A stretch of 62,897 nt of DNA from an uncultured Selenomonadales bacterium (lineage in GTDB: Bacteria > Bacillota > Negativicutes > Selenomonadales > Selenomonadaceae), in the NCBI GenBank assembly GCA_947165145.1, contig CAMUZG010000012.1:1-62897 (forward strand), given 5' to 3'. A model generated the notes under the pieces. The model made no database searches, was not told the origin of the DNA, and saw only the letters and a list, made by a program, of their open reading frames with translations. The position numbers were made by a program, and so were the translations under genes. Numbering within the stretch: the stretch's first letter is position 1; each line of letters opens with the position of its first letter. Shown here piece after piece: positions 5,760 through 14,799 of the stretch.

Positions 5760-7793
5760 ATGACTTTCACTCACATATCGGAGCTTTATCGAAGTGTCGG
5801 CAAGTCCAAGAAGTGCACGTTCATTTTCTGCGCCGATCACGGTGTCGCACGCGAAAACGTCAGTGCTTACCCGCAATCGATGACCGCCGACATGGTGCGA
5901 AATTATCTCGTCGACGAAGGTGCCGCCGCTAACGTCTTTGCCAAATTCGCCTACTCCGAACTTTACGTCGTGGACATGGGCGTCAACGCGAACATCTCGA
6001 ATTTGCCCGGTCTCGTCGACAGAAAAATTTCTAACGGCACGAACAACATCACCAGAGGTCCCGCAATGAGTTTCGTTGAGGCAATGAGATCCGTTCGTAT
6101 CGGCAAACAGCTCGCCGAAGCCGCAATCTCCGCCGGCTACAACTGCTTTCTTATCGGCGAAATGGGCATTGCCAACACGACAGCCGCCGCCGCAATGGCT
6201 GCCGCTTATCTCGAAGTCGACCCCGAAGAAGTAACCGGACGAGGCTCGAATATCGACGACGAAAAATTTGCGCATAAAATCGAAGTCGTTCGCCGTGCGC
6301 TCGAAGTCAACAAGCCTAATCCACACGAAATGCTTGACGTGCTCACGAAGGTTGGCGGCTTTGAATTCGGAGCAATGGCGGGCGTGATTCTTGCGGCGTC
6401 GCACAACGATTGCATTGTTCTGCTTGACGGTTTCAACACGGCGGTTGCCGCACTCGTTGCCGAAGAACTCATGCCACGCTCAACGGATTGTCTTATCGCC
6501 ACTCACGTCGGTCGCGAAATCGGTCACCGTGCTATTCTCGAATATCTCGACTTGGAACCAATTTTCAATCTCGACCTTGCGCTCAGTGAGGCTGTCGGTT
6601 CGTCAATCGCCGCTCGTGTGCTTGACAATTTGGTTTACATTTTCATTTGCGGACCCGATGCGGATTTCGACGGCGATTTCACGGACAAAGACGAAGCTCT
6701 CGAAGATTTGAAATGTCAGCTCGGTATCGACGATGTCCCCAATCTCGACACGATTGACGATATCCGCGAATATCTCGGCGACGATATTCAGATTGAAGAA
6801 ATTCCGGTTGATTTCCGCGTCAGCGAACACCGCATGGAGCAAGTTGAAATTCCGTTCAGCACGCAGACGCTTAATATCCCGCGCGCATACCCGATGACGA
6901 TTCGCGTTATGGGCGACAATGTTGACGAAGCCGTTGCCGCAACCGACAGGACGTTTAATTTTTATCTGCAGACGATGCCGCACCTGCACGACCGCCCGAT
7001 GAACAACTGCAAAGATATTTTGGACAGCTTGACCAAACCGAAAGGCAGTCTCGGATATTTGGAGGAAATTGCCGTACAAGTCGCGGGCATTGCCAACGAG
7101 GATCGCCCGAATAACAAACTTCGACACGCCGCGCTTGCCTTCACGAACAGGGAAAATTGTCCGTCGGCAGTCGACCCCAATTACGACCCGAACGACAAGA
7201 CAGGTCGCCGCGATATTTTGATGGACTTCAGCGCAACGACAAGGACGTTCGGCATGAAAATTTTTCTTGGCATTGTTGACCCCGATGAAAATCTGAACGT
7301 CGCGTTCAATTTCGGGCGCAACATTGCCGAGGAAATTTCTTTCGACACGCCGATTATCGCGCTCACGGACTTGAGCAACATTTTGGAAGACAGGCTCGAC
7401 GAAATATTTGCCGCTGAACTTTTGACTGCGGACGGCGAATTGAAGTTCAAGCCCGAAGAATTTTTGCAACACGTCCCCGAAAATTATCGTTGCATGGCAG
7501 GCGCGCTTATCGGTGCGATTGTCGCGGCGGCTCACAATTCCACGCTGATTGTCGTCGACACCGGCGCGATTGAAATCATTGCCCGCTACCTTGAGGAGAT
7601 TTGTCCCGAAGTTCGTCCGTTCATTCTGCACTCCGCCAAGTTAATCGAGTACCGCAACGAAGACGGCAGCCCCGAAAGTTTTGACGGCGAATCGGCGTGT
7701 ATGGGCGTCGAGATTGTTGAGGCGGCGTTGACTGCGCTCAACGAAATGAAATCTTTTGACGAGATCGGCGTCAACAAGTCGACAAAATTTTAA
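5760..7793 (+). CDS. Tandem CobT-like phosphoribosyltransferase (possible fused ArsAB)
   Basis: A 677-residue protein built from two CobT-type units. Unit 1 (residues 1 to about 300) has FCADHGV, a glycine-rich FLIGEMGIANTT loop, and the late Glu region (ALSEAVGS), but begins where CobT residue 50 or so would be. The missing N-terminal CobT motif (LTKPKGSLGYLEE) appears at residues 424-436, at the head of a more diverged unit 2 that lacks FCADHGV. An acidic linker of about 100 residues joins them. CobT activates the lower ligand base of cobamides. Sporomusa and Veillonella use a pair of CobT homologs, ArsA and ArsB, for phenolic bases, and a fused version fits this gene. AAGGAG precedes the ATG. 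Confidence 0.78.
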   Translation: MTFTHISELYRSVGKSKKCTFIFCADHGVARENVSAYPQSMTADMVRNYLVDEGAAANVFAKFAYSELYVVDMGVNANISNLPGLVDRKISNGTNNITRGPAMSFVEAMRSVRIGKQLAEAAISAGYNCFLIGEMGIANTTAAAAMAAAYLEVDPEEVTGRGSNIDDEKFAHKIEVVRRALEVNKPNPHEMLDVLTKVGGFEFGAMAGVILAASHNDCIVLLDGFNTAVAALVAEELMPRSTDCLIATHVGREIGHRAILEYLDLEPIFNLDLALSEAVGSSIAARVLDNLVYIFICGPDADFDGDFTDKDEALEDLKCQLGIDDVPNLDTIDDIREYLGDDIQIEEIPVDFRVSEHRMEQVEIPFSTQTLNIPRAYPMTIRVMGDNVDEAVAATDRTFNFYLQTMPHLHDRPMNNCKDILDSLTKPKGSLGYLEEIAVQVAGIANEDRPNNKLRHAALAFTNRENCPSAVDPNYDPNDKTGRRDILMDFSATTRTFGMKIFLGIVDPDENLNVAFNFGRNIAEEISFDTPIIALTDLSNILEDRLDEIFAAELLTADGELKFKPEEFLQHVPENYRCMAGALIGAIVAAAHNSTLIVVDTGAIEIIARYLEEICPEVRPFILHSAKLIEYRNEDGSPESFDGESACMGVEIVEAALTALNEMKSFDEIGVNKSTKF

Positions 7794-7817
7794 GTGGATA
7801 ACTTCACCATGACTGAC

Positions 7818-7854
7818 GCAAGATTGACGCCTGACCCAACGGTCGCGCCGTGAC
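7818..7854 (-). repeat. 30-nt dispersed repeat, copy 3 (diverged)
   Basis: The reverse complement matches 2231-2267 over its first ~25 bases and then diverges, so its small hairpin is broken. It lies 25 bases past the stop of the tandem CobT-like gene. Confidence 0.6.
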
Positions 7855-7933
7855 GTTTCGATAAATCGAAGTCAATCGCCGCGTTCGAGCGTTAAAAGAA
7901 ATTTTGTCGACTTCGCCAACGTCATTTGCTTGA

Positions 7934-8669
7934 CGACGAGGGAAATTTTTTTGCGCCGATAAAAGCGGCACCGTCAAAACTACGCTGGACAAATTCGGCT
8001 ACACGAACGCGCAAGTCCTTGAAATTTCGGAAACGCCAAATGTAATGACAAATACCGACGGCTCGACCGTCATGATTGACACGGACGAAAATTCTTTGCA
8101 ACGAATTCGGGGCGGCAAGCGTGTGACCGCTTATCAGCCCGAAAACTTTCGCAACAAAATTTACTTCGTCGGCTTGTGTCACTACTACGGCGTTAACGCG
8201 CACTTCGACAAGACGATTGAAAGTTATCTTCAACAACTGCTCAACGAAAATAATTTGCCTTATCGCGTCGAAAATGAATCGCAATTTTGTTACGGTCGCA
8301 CTCAAGACGCAGCAGACGTTCAGCGGCTACTTCAACAAGGCGCAACTTCAGGACGTGCAAGTCGATTCAAGCGAGGACGTTGAAATTTTCGGTAGGGAGA
8401 TTGCTCCGACGTTGGGGATTACGATTCGATTTGCGGGCGAAGAGCCGACCGACAACGTCACGCGCCAATACAACGAGACCATGAAAAATATTTTGCCGAA
8501 ATTTGGCGTCGAGTTCCGTGAAATTCCCCGCAAGACTTTTGGCGACGAAATTATCAGCGCGAGTGTCGTACGTGAGGCTCTCAAGCGCGGTGACTTCGAC
8601 AAGATAAAAAATCTCGTGCCCGATACGACGTATCTTTATCTGCAAAAACGTTATTCGGCGACGACCTGA
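7934..8669 (+). pseudogene. Decayed chimera ending in a citrate-lyase-ligase (CitC) C-terminal domain
   Basis: Two conserved pieces lie in different frames. Bases 7934 to about 8300 encode an uninterrupted protein-like stretch (including NKIYFVGLCHYYGV) directly after an in-frame TGA and without a ribosome binding site. From about 8300 the similarity jumps one frame over and continues to 8669 as the C-terminal half of CitC-type ligases (FAGEEPTDNVTRQYNE, the ISASVVREAL motif, LVPDTTYLYL). CitC normally adenylylates and acetylates citrate lyase. The nucleotidyltransferase N-terminus is absent and no citrate lyase genes are near. It looks like a larger gene degraded by deletion and frameshift. 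Confidence 0.68.
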
Positions 8670-8680
8670 AAATTTTTCGG

Positions 8681-8705
8681 CGGAACCTTCGGGCTCCGTT
8701 TTTTA
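8681..8705 (+). terminator. Terminator after the citC-like pseudogene
   Basis: CGGAACC-TTCG-GGCTCCG hairpin with one internal mismatch and a UUCG tetraloop, followed by TTTTTT. Confidence 0.8.
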
Positions 8706-8734
8706 TTGCCTACAAAAAATTCTTTTGCTACAAT
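8706..8734 (+). promoter_or_regulatory. Promoter of the zinc-ribbon/TPM/TA/arg gene run
   Basis: TTGCCT (8706-8711), 17-base spacer, TACAAT (8729-8734) with upstream TGC. The next gene in the same direction starts at 8773. The following plus-strand genes have small gaps up to 16188, so this promoter may serve a long unit. Confidence 0.75.
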
Positions 8735-8772
8735 CTGCGCGGACAACTCAAAATTTTTTGGGAGGAATTCAT

Positions 8773-9876
8773 ATGGCTGATACATCTGTTAGTTATAAAT
8801 GTCCTAATTGCGGTGCGCCGCTAAGCTTTTTGCCTGGCAAGAAAACCGTCACGTGCGAATACTGCGGCACCGAGTTCGAGGTCAGCGCGATTGAAGAACT
8901 TTTCCGCGACAAGCAGGACATGGCAGTTCACGCCGCCGAAGCGCAAGAGGCTAAGTGGCAGACCGAAGACGCAGGTTCCGAGTGGACGAGCGACGAGGCT
9001 AAAACTTTGCACGCGTTCACCTGTTCGAGTTGCGGCGCGGAACTTGTCTGCGACGAAAACACAATGGCGACTGAGTGCGTTTATTGCGGCAACCCGACGA
9101 TGATTCCGAAACGTTTCGACGGTATGCTCAAGCCCGATTTCGTGATTCCGTTCAAAAAGAACAAGCAGGACGCCGTTAACGCGCTGAAAAATTTTTACAA
9201 AGGTCACATGCTCCTGCCGAGCAACTTCACCGCAAATAACCGCGTCGAGGCGATTCAACCAATGTACGTGCCGTTTTGGCTGTTCGATTCGCAAATCACC
9301 GCACAAGCCGAATTTCGTGCAGCAAAGATCAGATCGTTCAGCGCGGGCAATGAGGTCGTCACTGAAACGAGCGTTTACAACTGCCGTCGCGCAGGCACAA
9401 TGAGCTTTGAACGCATTCCCGTTGACGGCTCAAAAAAAATGGAAGACGCTTACATGGAGAGCATTGAGCCGTTCGATTACTCCGAGCTTGTGCCGTTCAG
9501 TGCGGCTTATCTGACAGGTTATCTTGCCGACAAGTACGATGTCGATGCCGAGTCTTCCGCCGCCCGCGCAGATAAACGCGTCGAGACCAGCGCGATTGAT
9601 GTTCTCAAATCGTCGGTTGAAGGCTTTGACGAGTGCAATTTGGAGAACGCCGCCGTAAAAAAAGATGTCGGCAAAGTCAGCTATGCGATGGTTCCCGTGT
9701 GGATTTTGACAACGCGCTACAACGACAAGCCCTATACTTTCATGATGAACGGGCAGACCGGCAAAGTCGTCGGGTCGTTGCCGTACGATTCAACCAAGGC
9801 ATTTTTGTACCCCGCGCTGTGTTCGTTGGTGCTCATACCGATTTTTTATTTTATAATCAGCATGTTAATGCAATGA
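8773..9876 (+). CDS. Double zinc-ribbon membrane-anchored protein
   Basis: A 367-residue protein with two CxxC-CxxC zinc ribbons. The first is CPNC/CEYC within residues 9-30 and the second is CSSC/CVYC at about 84-110. A long middle domain with a VPFWLFDSQI stretch follows, and a single hydrophobic helix ends the protein at about residues 345-365. The architecture matches proteins often annotated as TFIIB-type zinc-ribbon-containing, whose function is unknown. GGAGG is seven bases before the ATG. The next gene, 12 bases on, encodes a TPM-domain protein, which suggests a membrane-associated pair. Confidence 0.8.
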   Translation: MADTSVSYKCPNCGAPLSFLPGKKTVTCEYCGTEFEVSAIEELFRDKQDMAVHAAEAQEAKWQTEDAGSEWTSDEAKTLHAFTCSSCGAELVCDENTMATECVYCGNPTMIPKRFDGMLKPDFVIPFKKNKQDAVNALKNFYKGHMLLPSNFTANNRVEAIQPMYVPFWLFDSQITAQAEFRAAKIRSFSAGNEVVTETSVYNCRRAGTMSFERIPVDGSKKMEDAYMESIEPFDYSELVPFSAAYLTGYLADKYDVDAESSAARADKRVETSAIDVLKSSVEGFDECNLENAAVKKDVGKVSYAMVPVWILTTRYNDKPYTFMMNGQTGKVVGSLPYDSTKAFLYPALCSLVLIPIFYFIISMLMQ

Positions 9877-9888
9877 GGAGGTGTCGTT

Positions 9889-10671
9889 ATGAAAAAATTT
9901 TTTGGATTACTCGCGCTGATTGTCGCATTGAATTTTTCCGCTGTCGAAGCAAGTCTCGAATCAGTCACCGACAACGCGGGAATTTTAAAACCTACGGAAG
10001 TCGAATTGCTCAACCAAATGATTGCCGAAGTCGAACAAACTCACAAAATCAAAATCGGTGTCGTCTTCGTCAAATCGCTTGAAGGTCGTAATATTGTGAA
10101 GGCGGCGGACGATTTGCTTGACCAAAACTTCAACAACGGCATGAACGGTTCGATTCTCCTGCTTGTCGACATGAGCGGGCGCAAATACGAAATTTCGACG
10201 AACAGCCGCATGAGCGAACGTATCACGAATTCCGACGGCATTTCCTTCCTGAAGGAAAAGTTCAAATCTTCCTTGAGCGCGGGCAATTATTTCGTCGCGG
10301 TGAATAATTTCGTCGACGGCGTGGGCGAATTGATGACTTACTACGAAACGAACGGCAAAGCTTACGGCAATCAAAATCTTACGGGCTTTGACCAAACTTC
10401 TGCAGGTATCGACCCGGTTACGGCGGTGCTTGCTGTCGTAATGGCGATATTCTTCGGCGTGATGATTCGTTCGTCGCTTATCGGCTCAATGAGCAACGTT
10501 CACCATGCAATGGAGGCGACTGACTATCTTAAGCGCAACACCGTCAAATTCACCGAGAAACGCGACACTTTCCTTTTCAAAAATGTTAAGCGGCGTATGC
10601 GTTCAGGCGGCGGCAAACGTGGTGGCGGTGGTCACGGCGGCGGTCACGGAGGCGGCGGCGGCAGTTTTTAA
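9889..10671 (+). CDS. TPM-domain (YgcG-like) exported membrane protein with Gly/His-rich tail
   Basis: 260 residues. An N-terminal signal sequence ends near residue 21 (VEA), followed by a TPM domain (residues about 25-150; VTDNAGIL and NNGMNGSILLLV motifs), a transmembrane helix near 180-200, a basic segment, and a low-complexity C-terminal tail of Gly and His ending in GGGGGSF. TPM domains occur in YgcG and in plant photosystem-II assembly factors. This C-terminal SF-ending glycine tail is typical of the bacterial group. Its biochemical role is not settled. It is tightly linked to the zinc-ribbon gene upstream and the toxin-antitoxin pair 12 bases downstream. Confidence 0.85.
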   Translation: MKKFFGLLALIVALNFSAVEASLESVTDNAGILKPTEVELLNQMIAEVEQTHKIKIGVVFVKSLEGRNIVKAADDLLDQNFNNGMNGSILLLVDMSGRKYEISTNSRMSERITNSDGISFLKEKFKSSLSAGNYFVAVNNFVDGVGELMTYYETNGKAYGNQNLTGFDQTSAGIDPVTAVLAVVMAIFFGVMIRSSLIGSMSNVHHAMEATDYLKRNTVKFTEKRDTFLFKNVKRRMRSGGGKRGGGGHGGGHGGGGGSF

Positions 10672-10683
10672 GGAGGAGATATT

Positions 10684-10959
10684 ATGTTAAACAGTCAAGC
10701 CATGATTCACGAACAGATTTTGCCGAACGATATTGACGACAATGAACAGATAACTTTCACGGGCTTGGAATGGAAATTCTTCGTCTCGGAACTTAAAGAC
10801 ATGATTGACGCCGGCGAAGTCGATATTGTCAAGGCAATGCGCAGCGCACGTTTCTACGCGGAAATTGCTCGACGCACCGAAAACATCAAAGCACGAAAAA
10901 ACGTTGTCGAGTTCACTGCTGAGGAATGGGAGAAATTCGTAAATGAACAAGCTGTTTGA
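10684..10959 (+). CDS. Antitoxin partner of the YoeB-like toxin
   Basis: A 91-residue acidic protein ending in VEFTAEEWEKFV, like the toxin-wrapping C-terminal segment of YefM-type antitoxins. The N-terminal half is not clearly a Phd/YefM fold by eye. It is called an antitoxin mainly by position, because it overlaps the toxin gene start by 17 bases, which is usual in these modules. AAGGAGG lies seven bases before the ATG. Such antitoxins repress their own operon with the toxin as co-repressor, but no operator is obvious here. Confidence 0.75.
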   Translation: MLNSQAMIHEQILPNDIDDNEQITFTGLEWKFFVSELKDMIDAGEVDIVKAMRSARFYAEIARRTENIKARKNVVEFTAEEWEKFVNEQAV

Positions 10960-11194
10960 CGATCGCGGCTTCGCGGACTATTTGTATTGGCAAATGCAAG
11001 ATCGCAAAACGTTAAATAAAATCAATCGGCTGTTGCAAAGCATTGAACGCGACGGAGCAATGGGCGGAGAAGGTAAGCCCGAACGTTTGAAGTACGGACT
11101 CGGTTACAATCGCCGCATTGACGACGCGAACAGATTGGTTTACGACATTGAAAACGATACATTGATAATCAAATCTTGCAAAGGTCACTATTGA
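10943..11194 (+). CDS. yoeB: YoeB/Txe-family mRNA endonuclease toxin
   Basis: 83 residues. It shares with YoeB the DYLYWQ motif near the N-terminus, KINRLLQSIERD, GKPERLKY, the RRIDDANRLVY core and a C-terminal GHY, which places the catalytic Glu, Arg and His in register. YoeB binds the ribosomal A site and cleaves mRNA. It usually begins with a short MK.IWS strand; here that is MNKLFDDRG, a modest divergence. It is encoded inside the end of its antitoxin gene and 20 bases before argC, an unusual position within a run of metabolic genes. Confidence 0.9.
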   Translation: MNKLFDDRGFADYLYWQMQDRKTLNKINRLLQSIERDGAMGGEGKPERLKYGLGYNRRIDDANRLVYDIENDTLIIKSCKGHY

Positions 11195-11214
11195 TTTTGG
11201 GGAGGTCAACAACT

Positions 11215-12252
11215 TTGGTAAAAGTCAGCATTATCGGCGCGACAGGCTACGCGGGAGCAGAATTGCTCTCGATTTTGATTCGGCACCCGCAAGCTAAAAT
11301 CGCACACATCACATCCGAAAGCCACACCGGCAAAAAAATTTCGGAACTGTATCCGCACCTGCGCGGCATCTGCGAATTAACGTTGGAATCGCTGGAAGAC
11401 ATTGAGACAATCGGCGCGGACAGCGATTTTATCTTTATCGCACTGCCGCACGGTCACGCAATGGACGCAGGTTTGAAACTCGACAAATTGCCCGTGAGAA
11501 TCATCGATCTCGGCGCGGATTATCGTTTCAGTGACACGACCGTTTACGAAGAGTGGTACAACCTTCCGCACAAACACAAGGACGCGCACAGAGTTTACGG
11601 GCTGGCGGAAATTTATCGCAATCAAATTCGTGACGCCAAAATCATCGGCAACGCGGGCTGCTTCACGACGGCATCAATCCTTGCGCTGGCTCCGCTCGTC
11701 AAACATCATCTTGTCGACACGAACTCAATTATCGTCGACGCGGCAAGCGGTGTGTCGGGTGCGGGCAGAGGACTCAAGCTCGGCAATCACTTTCCCGAAC
11801 TCTACGACAACTTCAAGGCTTACAACGTCGCTCATCATCGTCACACGCCCGAAATCGAACAGGCTCTAAAAGATCTCGGCGGCGAAGAAACTATCATCAA
11901 TTTCACACCGCATTTGGTGCCAATGTCGCGCGGGATTTTGGCGACGTGTTACGTTACGCTCAAGGAAAATATTTCCAACGAAATGATTGACGCGGCTTTT
12001 CTCAAAATGTACGGCTCGGAAAAATTTATTCGTCTGCTCGGTCGCGACGCTTACCCCGAAACGAAATTCGTCCGCGGCTCCAATTACTGCGATATTGCCT
12101 GGCACATTGACGAACGCACGCGCCGTGTTATAATTCTTTCTGCAATTGACAACCTCGTTAAAGGTGCGGCGGGGCAAGCCGTTCAGAACTTCAACATTGC
12201 CGCGGGTTTTGACGAGAGTATCGCGCTCGACAACGTTCCTTTTTATCCTTAA
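11215..12252 (+). CDS. argC: N-acetyl-gamma-glutamyl-phosphate reductase
   Basis: Third step of arginine synthesis: NADPH reduction of N-acetylglutamyl phosphate. 345 residues begin at a TTG nine bases after GGAGG, directly giving the Rossmann start VSIIGATGYAGAELL. The catalytic Cys is in GNAGCFTTA, and the HRHTPEIEQ motif is present. Upstream in-frame residues belong to the toxin gene region. argJ follows 27 bases later. argB, argD and argF are not in the window. Confidence 0.96.
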   Translation: MVKVSIIGATGYAGAELLSILIRHPQAKIAHITSESHTGKKISELYPHLRGICELTLESLEDIETIGADSDFIFIALPHGHAMDAGLKLDKLPVRIIDLGADYRFSDTTVYEEWYNLPHKHKDAHRVYGLAEIYRNQIRDAKIIGNAGCFTTASILALAPLVKHHLVDTNSIIVDAASGVSGAGRGLKLGNHFPELYDNFKAYNVAHHRHTPEIEQALKDLGGEETIINFTPHLVPMSRGILATCYVTLKENISNEMIDAAFLKMYGSEKFIRLLGRDAYPETKFVRGSNYCDIAWHIDERTRRVIILSAIDNLVKGAAGQAVQNFNIAAGFDESIALDNVPFYP

Positions 12253-12279
12253 GAAAATTTTTTATCGGAGGCAGATAAA

Positions 12280-13491
12280 ATGTTTAGTGACAATCACAAA
12301 CGCGCGGGCGTCGCTTATCCTCAAGGCTTCACGGCGGCCGGTGTTCGCGCAGGTATCAAAAAGAATGGCAATCTTGACGTGGCGGTTATCTACACCGAAC
12401 GCGAGGCGGCTGTTGCTGGCGTCTTCACGAAAAATTTAGTTGCGGCGGCTCCGGTCCAAGTCTGCAAAAAAGTTGTCGCAACGGGCAAAGCTCATGCTGT
12501 CGTCGCAAATGCCGGTTGTGCCAACGCTTGCACTGGTGAACAAGGTCTTCACGACGCGCAACAAACCGCTCAAATCGCCGCGCAGGAACTCAACTGCAAT
12601 CCCGACGACGTTATCGTTGCTTCGACAGGTTTAATCGGATCGAATTTGCCGATGGACAAGATGACCGCCGGTATCAAAGACGCCGTCAAAAATCTTTCAA
12701 AGGAAGGCTCCGTTAACGCGGGCAACGCAATCATCACGACGGACACTTATTCCAAGACTTGCGCGACTGAAATTGAGATTGGCGGCGTGGAAGTTCGTTT
12801 CGGCGCAATCGCTAAAGGTTCGGGCATGATTCGCCCCGATATGGCAACAATGCTCTGCTTCATCACAACCGACGCCGACATTGACCAGAAACTTTTGCAA
12901 CGTGCTTTGAGCGACGCAACCGAAGTCAGCTTTAACATGGTCAGCGTTGACGGCGACATGAGCACCAACGATTCTGTTGTAGTCTTAGCGAACGGCGCGG
13001 CGGGCAATAAAAAAATCGTCGAACAAGATGCCGACTACGAAAAATTTTTTTCGACGCTCAAAAATATTTGCGTTGAGTTGGCAAAGTGCATTGCTGCTGA
13101 CGGCGAGGGCGCAACTAAATTTTTGACGATTAACGTCACGGGCGCGAACTCTTTCGCAGACGCAAAGAAAGTCGGAATGGCAATCGCTAATTCTCCGCTG
13201 TGCAAAACCGCAATTTTCGGGCAAGACCCCAACGCGGGACGTTTCATTTGCGCGGTCGGCTATTCGGGCGTTCCGATAGATCCTAACAAAGTCGTCATCA
13301 AATTCGGCGACTTGACTGTTTACGCTGAAGGTCTCGTCACATATTTCGACAGAGACGCCATGAGAAAAATTTTGGCGGAACGCGACATTGTTGTTGACAT
13401 TGAGCTCGGACTCGGCAATTCCAACGCGACGGTCTACAGCTGCGATTTGTCGTTCGGCTACGTGAAAATCAACGCCGATTACACAACCTGA
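12280..13491 (+). CDS. argJ: Bifunctional glutamate N-acetyltransferase/ornithine acetyltransferase
   Basis: Recycles acetyl groups between ornithine and glutamate in arginine synthesis. 403 residues, normal length. The precursor cleaves itself before the Thr in the MATMLCF motif into alpha and beta chains. KGSGMIRPDMATM is intact, as are NAGCANACTG and the C-terminal DLSFGYVKINADY end. It starts at ATG 12280 after GGAGGCAG and forms an operon with argC. Confidence 0.96.
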   Translation: MFSDNHKRAGVAYPQGFTAAGVRAGIKKNGNLDVAVIYTEREAAVAGVFTKNLVAAAPVQVCKKVVATGKAHAVVANAGCANACTGEQGLHDAQQTAQIAAQELNCNPDDVIVASTGLIGSNLPMDKMTAGIKDAVKNLSKEGSVNAGNAIITTDTYSKTCATEIEIGGVEVRFGAIAKGSGMIRPDMATMLCFITTDADIDQKLLQRALSDATEVSFNMVSVDGDMSTNDSVVVLANGAAGNKKIVEQDADYEKFFSTLKNICVELAKCIAADGEGATKFLTINVTGANSFADAKKVGMAIANSPLCKTAIFGQDPNAGRFICAVGYSGVPIDPNKVVIKFGDLTVYAEGLVTYFDRDAMRKILAERDIVVDIELGLGNSNATVYSCDLSFGYVKINADYTT

Positions 13492-13510
13492 ACTTGGGAG
13501 TCTTTAACTT

Positions 13511-14776
13511 ATGACAAAAAAAATCGCCGCGTTGCTCACGGCGGGAATATTTTTCCTAAGCACGCCAACTTTCACGCACGCCGAATCTGTGCCGACTGAA
13601 CCGCCCGAAGGTGTGCCGTGGTCAATCGAACCCGACGCTAAACCGCGCCCGTCGAAAGACAGCTTGCCGCCCGAAGGTGTACCGCGTTCGATTGACGATG
13701 ATACACCAGTCGACGAACCATTTTATGAACCGCCACAACATGAACCGCAACCTGAGCCGGAGCCGCAACCGATTGATGACGGAGTCGAGGGCTTGGAATT
13801 TTTGGTTTATCATCAAGGCGGAGTGATGGCGTTCGCCGTAATTGCTGACCACGAAAAATATCAACTGCGTCCGGTTTTGGCTCGCGGTCAAGTTCCAGGT
13901 CGCGCGACAGTTTCGCAGATGAATTCCTCAAACGCAATCGCCACAATCAATGCAAGCTATTTCGGTGCGAACGGCACGCTTTACGGCAACACGAAAATTG
14001 ACGGGCTCACTGCCAGCACGACGTACTATATACGCTCGGCAATCGGAATCATGGCTGACGGCTCAACGATTTTCGCCAGACAAATTTATCGCGGCTCGTT
14101 GCGATTTGGCGGCAATGAAGTCGTCATTAACGGCGTCAACTGCGAACGCAATCCGAACACCGTTATCGTCTACAATGCTTGGAACGGCTCAACGACGGGC
14201 ACGAACAAATTCGGCGTTGAAATCGTCGTGCAGGACGGGCGTGTTATAAACGTTGTTCGCGGCGAAGGCAACAGCTACATTCCGCCCGACGGCTTTGTTG
14301 TCAGCGCGAACGGTTCTGCCGTTGAAAATTTTGCCAACGTTCAAATCGGCGACAGGTTCAAGTTTGAAGAAGATTATATCAACGTCGAGTACACGGGCGA
14401 CTTCAACGAGGCGATTCACGTTATTGGCGCAGGTCCGACGCTTGTCAAAGGCGGCAAAGTTTACGTGACGGCGGACGCTGAACAATTCCCCGACGACATA
14501 AGTATTGGACGGGCACCGCGTTCGGCTGTCGGAATCACGAAGTACGGCGATTATATTTTTGCAGTTGTTGACGGGCGGCAAGCTCACAGCAAAGGTTGCA
14601 CGTTGACGGAATGGGCGCGAATTCTGATTAACAATTTCGGCGCGGTCGAGGCGATTAACTTGGACGGCGGCGGCTCAACCGAATTGTTTTTCAAAGGCAG
14701 TTTGGTCAACAGTCCCAGCGACGGCAACGAACGTCCTGTTGGCGATGCGTTGACGATTGTGCGGCGCAACCCCTAA
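13511..14776 (+). CDS. Exported phosphodiester glycosidase-like (NAGPA domain) protein
   Basis: 421 residues with a signal peptide cut near residue 24 (THAES). A proline-rich linker follows in which the PPEGVP motif occurs twice. From about residue 95 there is a NAGPA/phosphodiester-glycosidase domain with NASYF, the GRAPRSAVGI stretch and the hallmark LDGGGSTELF near the C-terminus. The human homolog uncovers mannose-6-phosphate. Bacterial members act on cell-wall or exopolysaccharide phosphodiesters, but the substrate here is unknown. It lies 19 bases after argJ and 23 bases before the tubulin-like gene. Confidence 0.88.
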   Translation: MTKKIAALLTAGIFFLSTPTFTHAESVPTEPPEGVPWSIEPDAKPRPSKDSLPPEGVPRSIDDDTPVDEPFYEPPQHEPQPEPEPQPIDDGVEGLEFLVYHQGGVMAFAVIADHEKYQLRPVLARGQVPGRATVSQMNSSNAIATINASYFGANGTLYGNTKIDGLTASTTYYIRSAIGIMADGSTIFARQIYRGSLRFGGNEVVINGVNCERNPNTVIVYNAWNGSTTGTNKFGVEIVVQDGRVINVVRGEGNSYIPPDGFVVSANGSAVENFANVQIGDRFKFEEDYINVEYTGDFNEAIHVIGAGPTLVKGGKVYVTADAEQFPDDISIGRAPRSAVGITKYGDYIFAVVDGRQAHSKGCTLTEWARILINNFGAVEAINLDGGGSTELFFKGSLVNSPSDGNERPVGDALTIVRRNP

Positions 14777-14799
14777 AACCTACCACCGGAGGAAACGGC

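Noticed and set aside
6603-7631. Long minus-strand open frame (342 codons) opposite the tandem CobT-like gene
   Set aside because: It is antisense to a convincing family match, has no ribosome binding site and no recognisable domain. Codon habit in this genome often keeps the antisense frame open.
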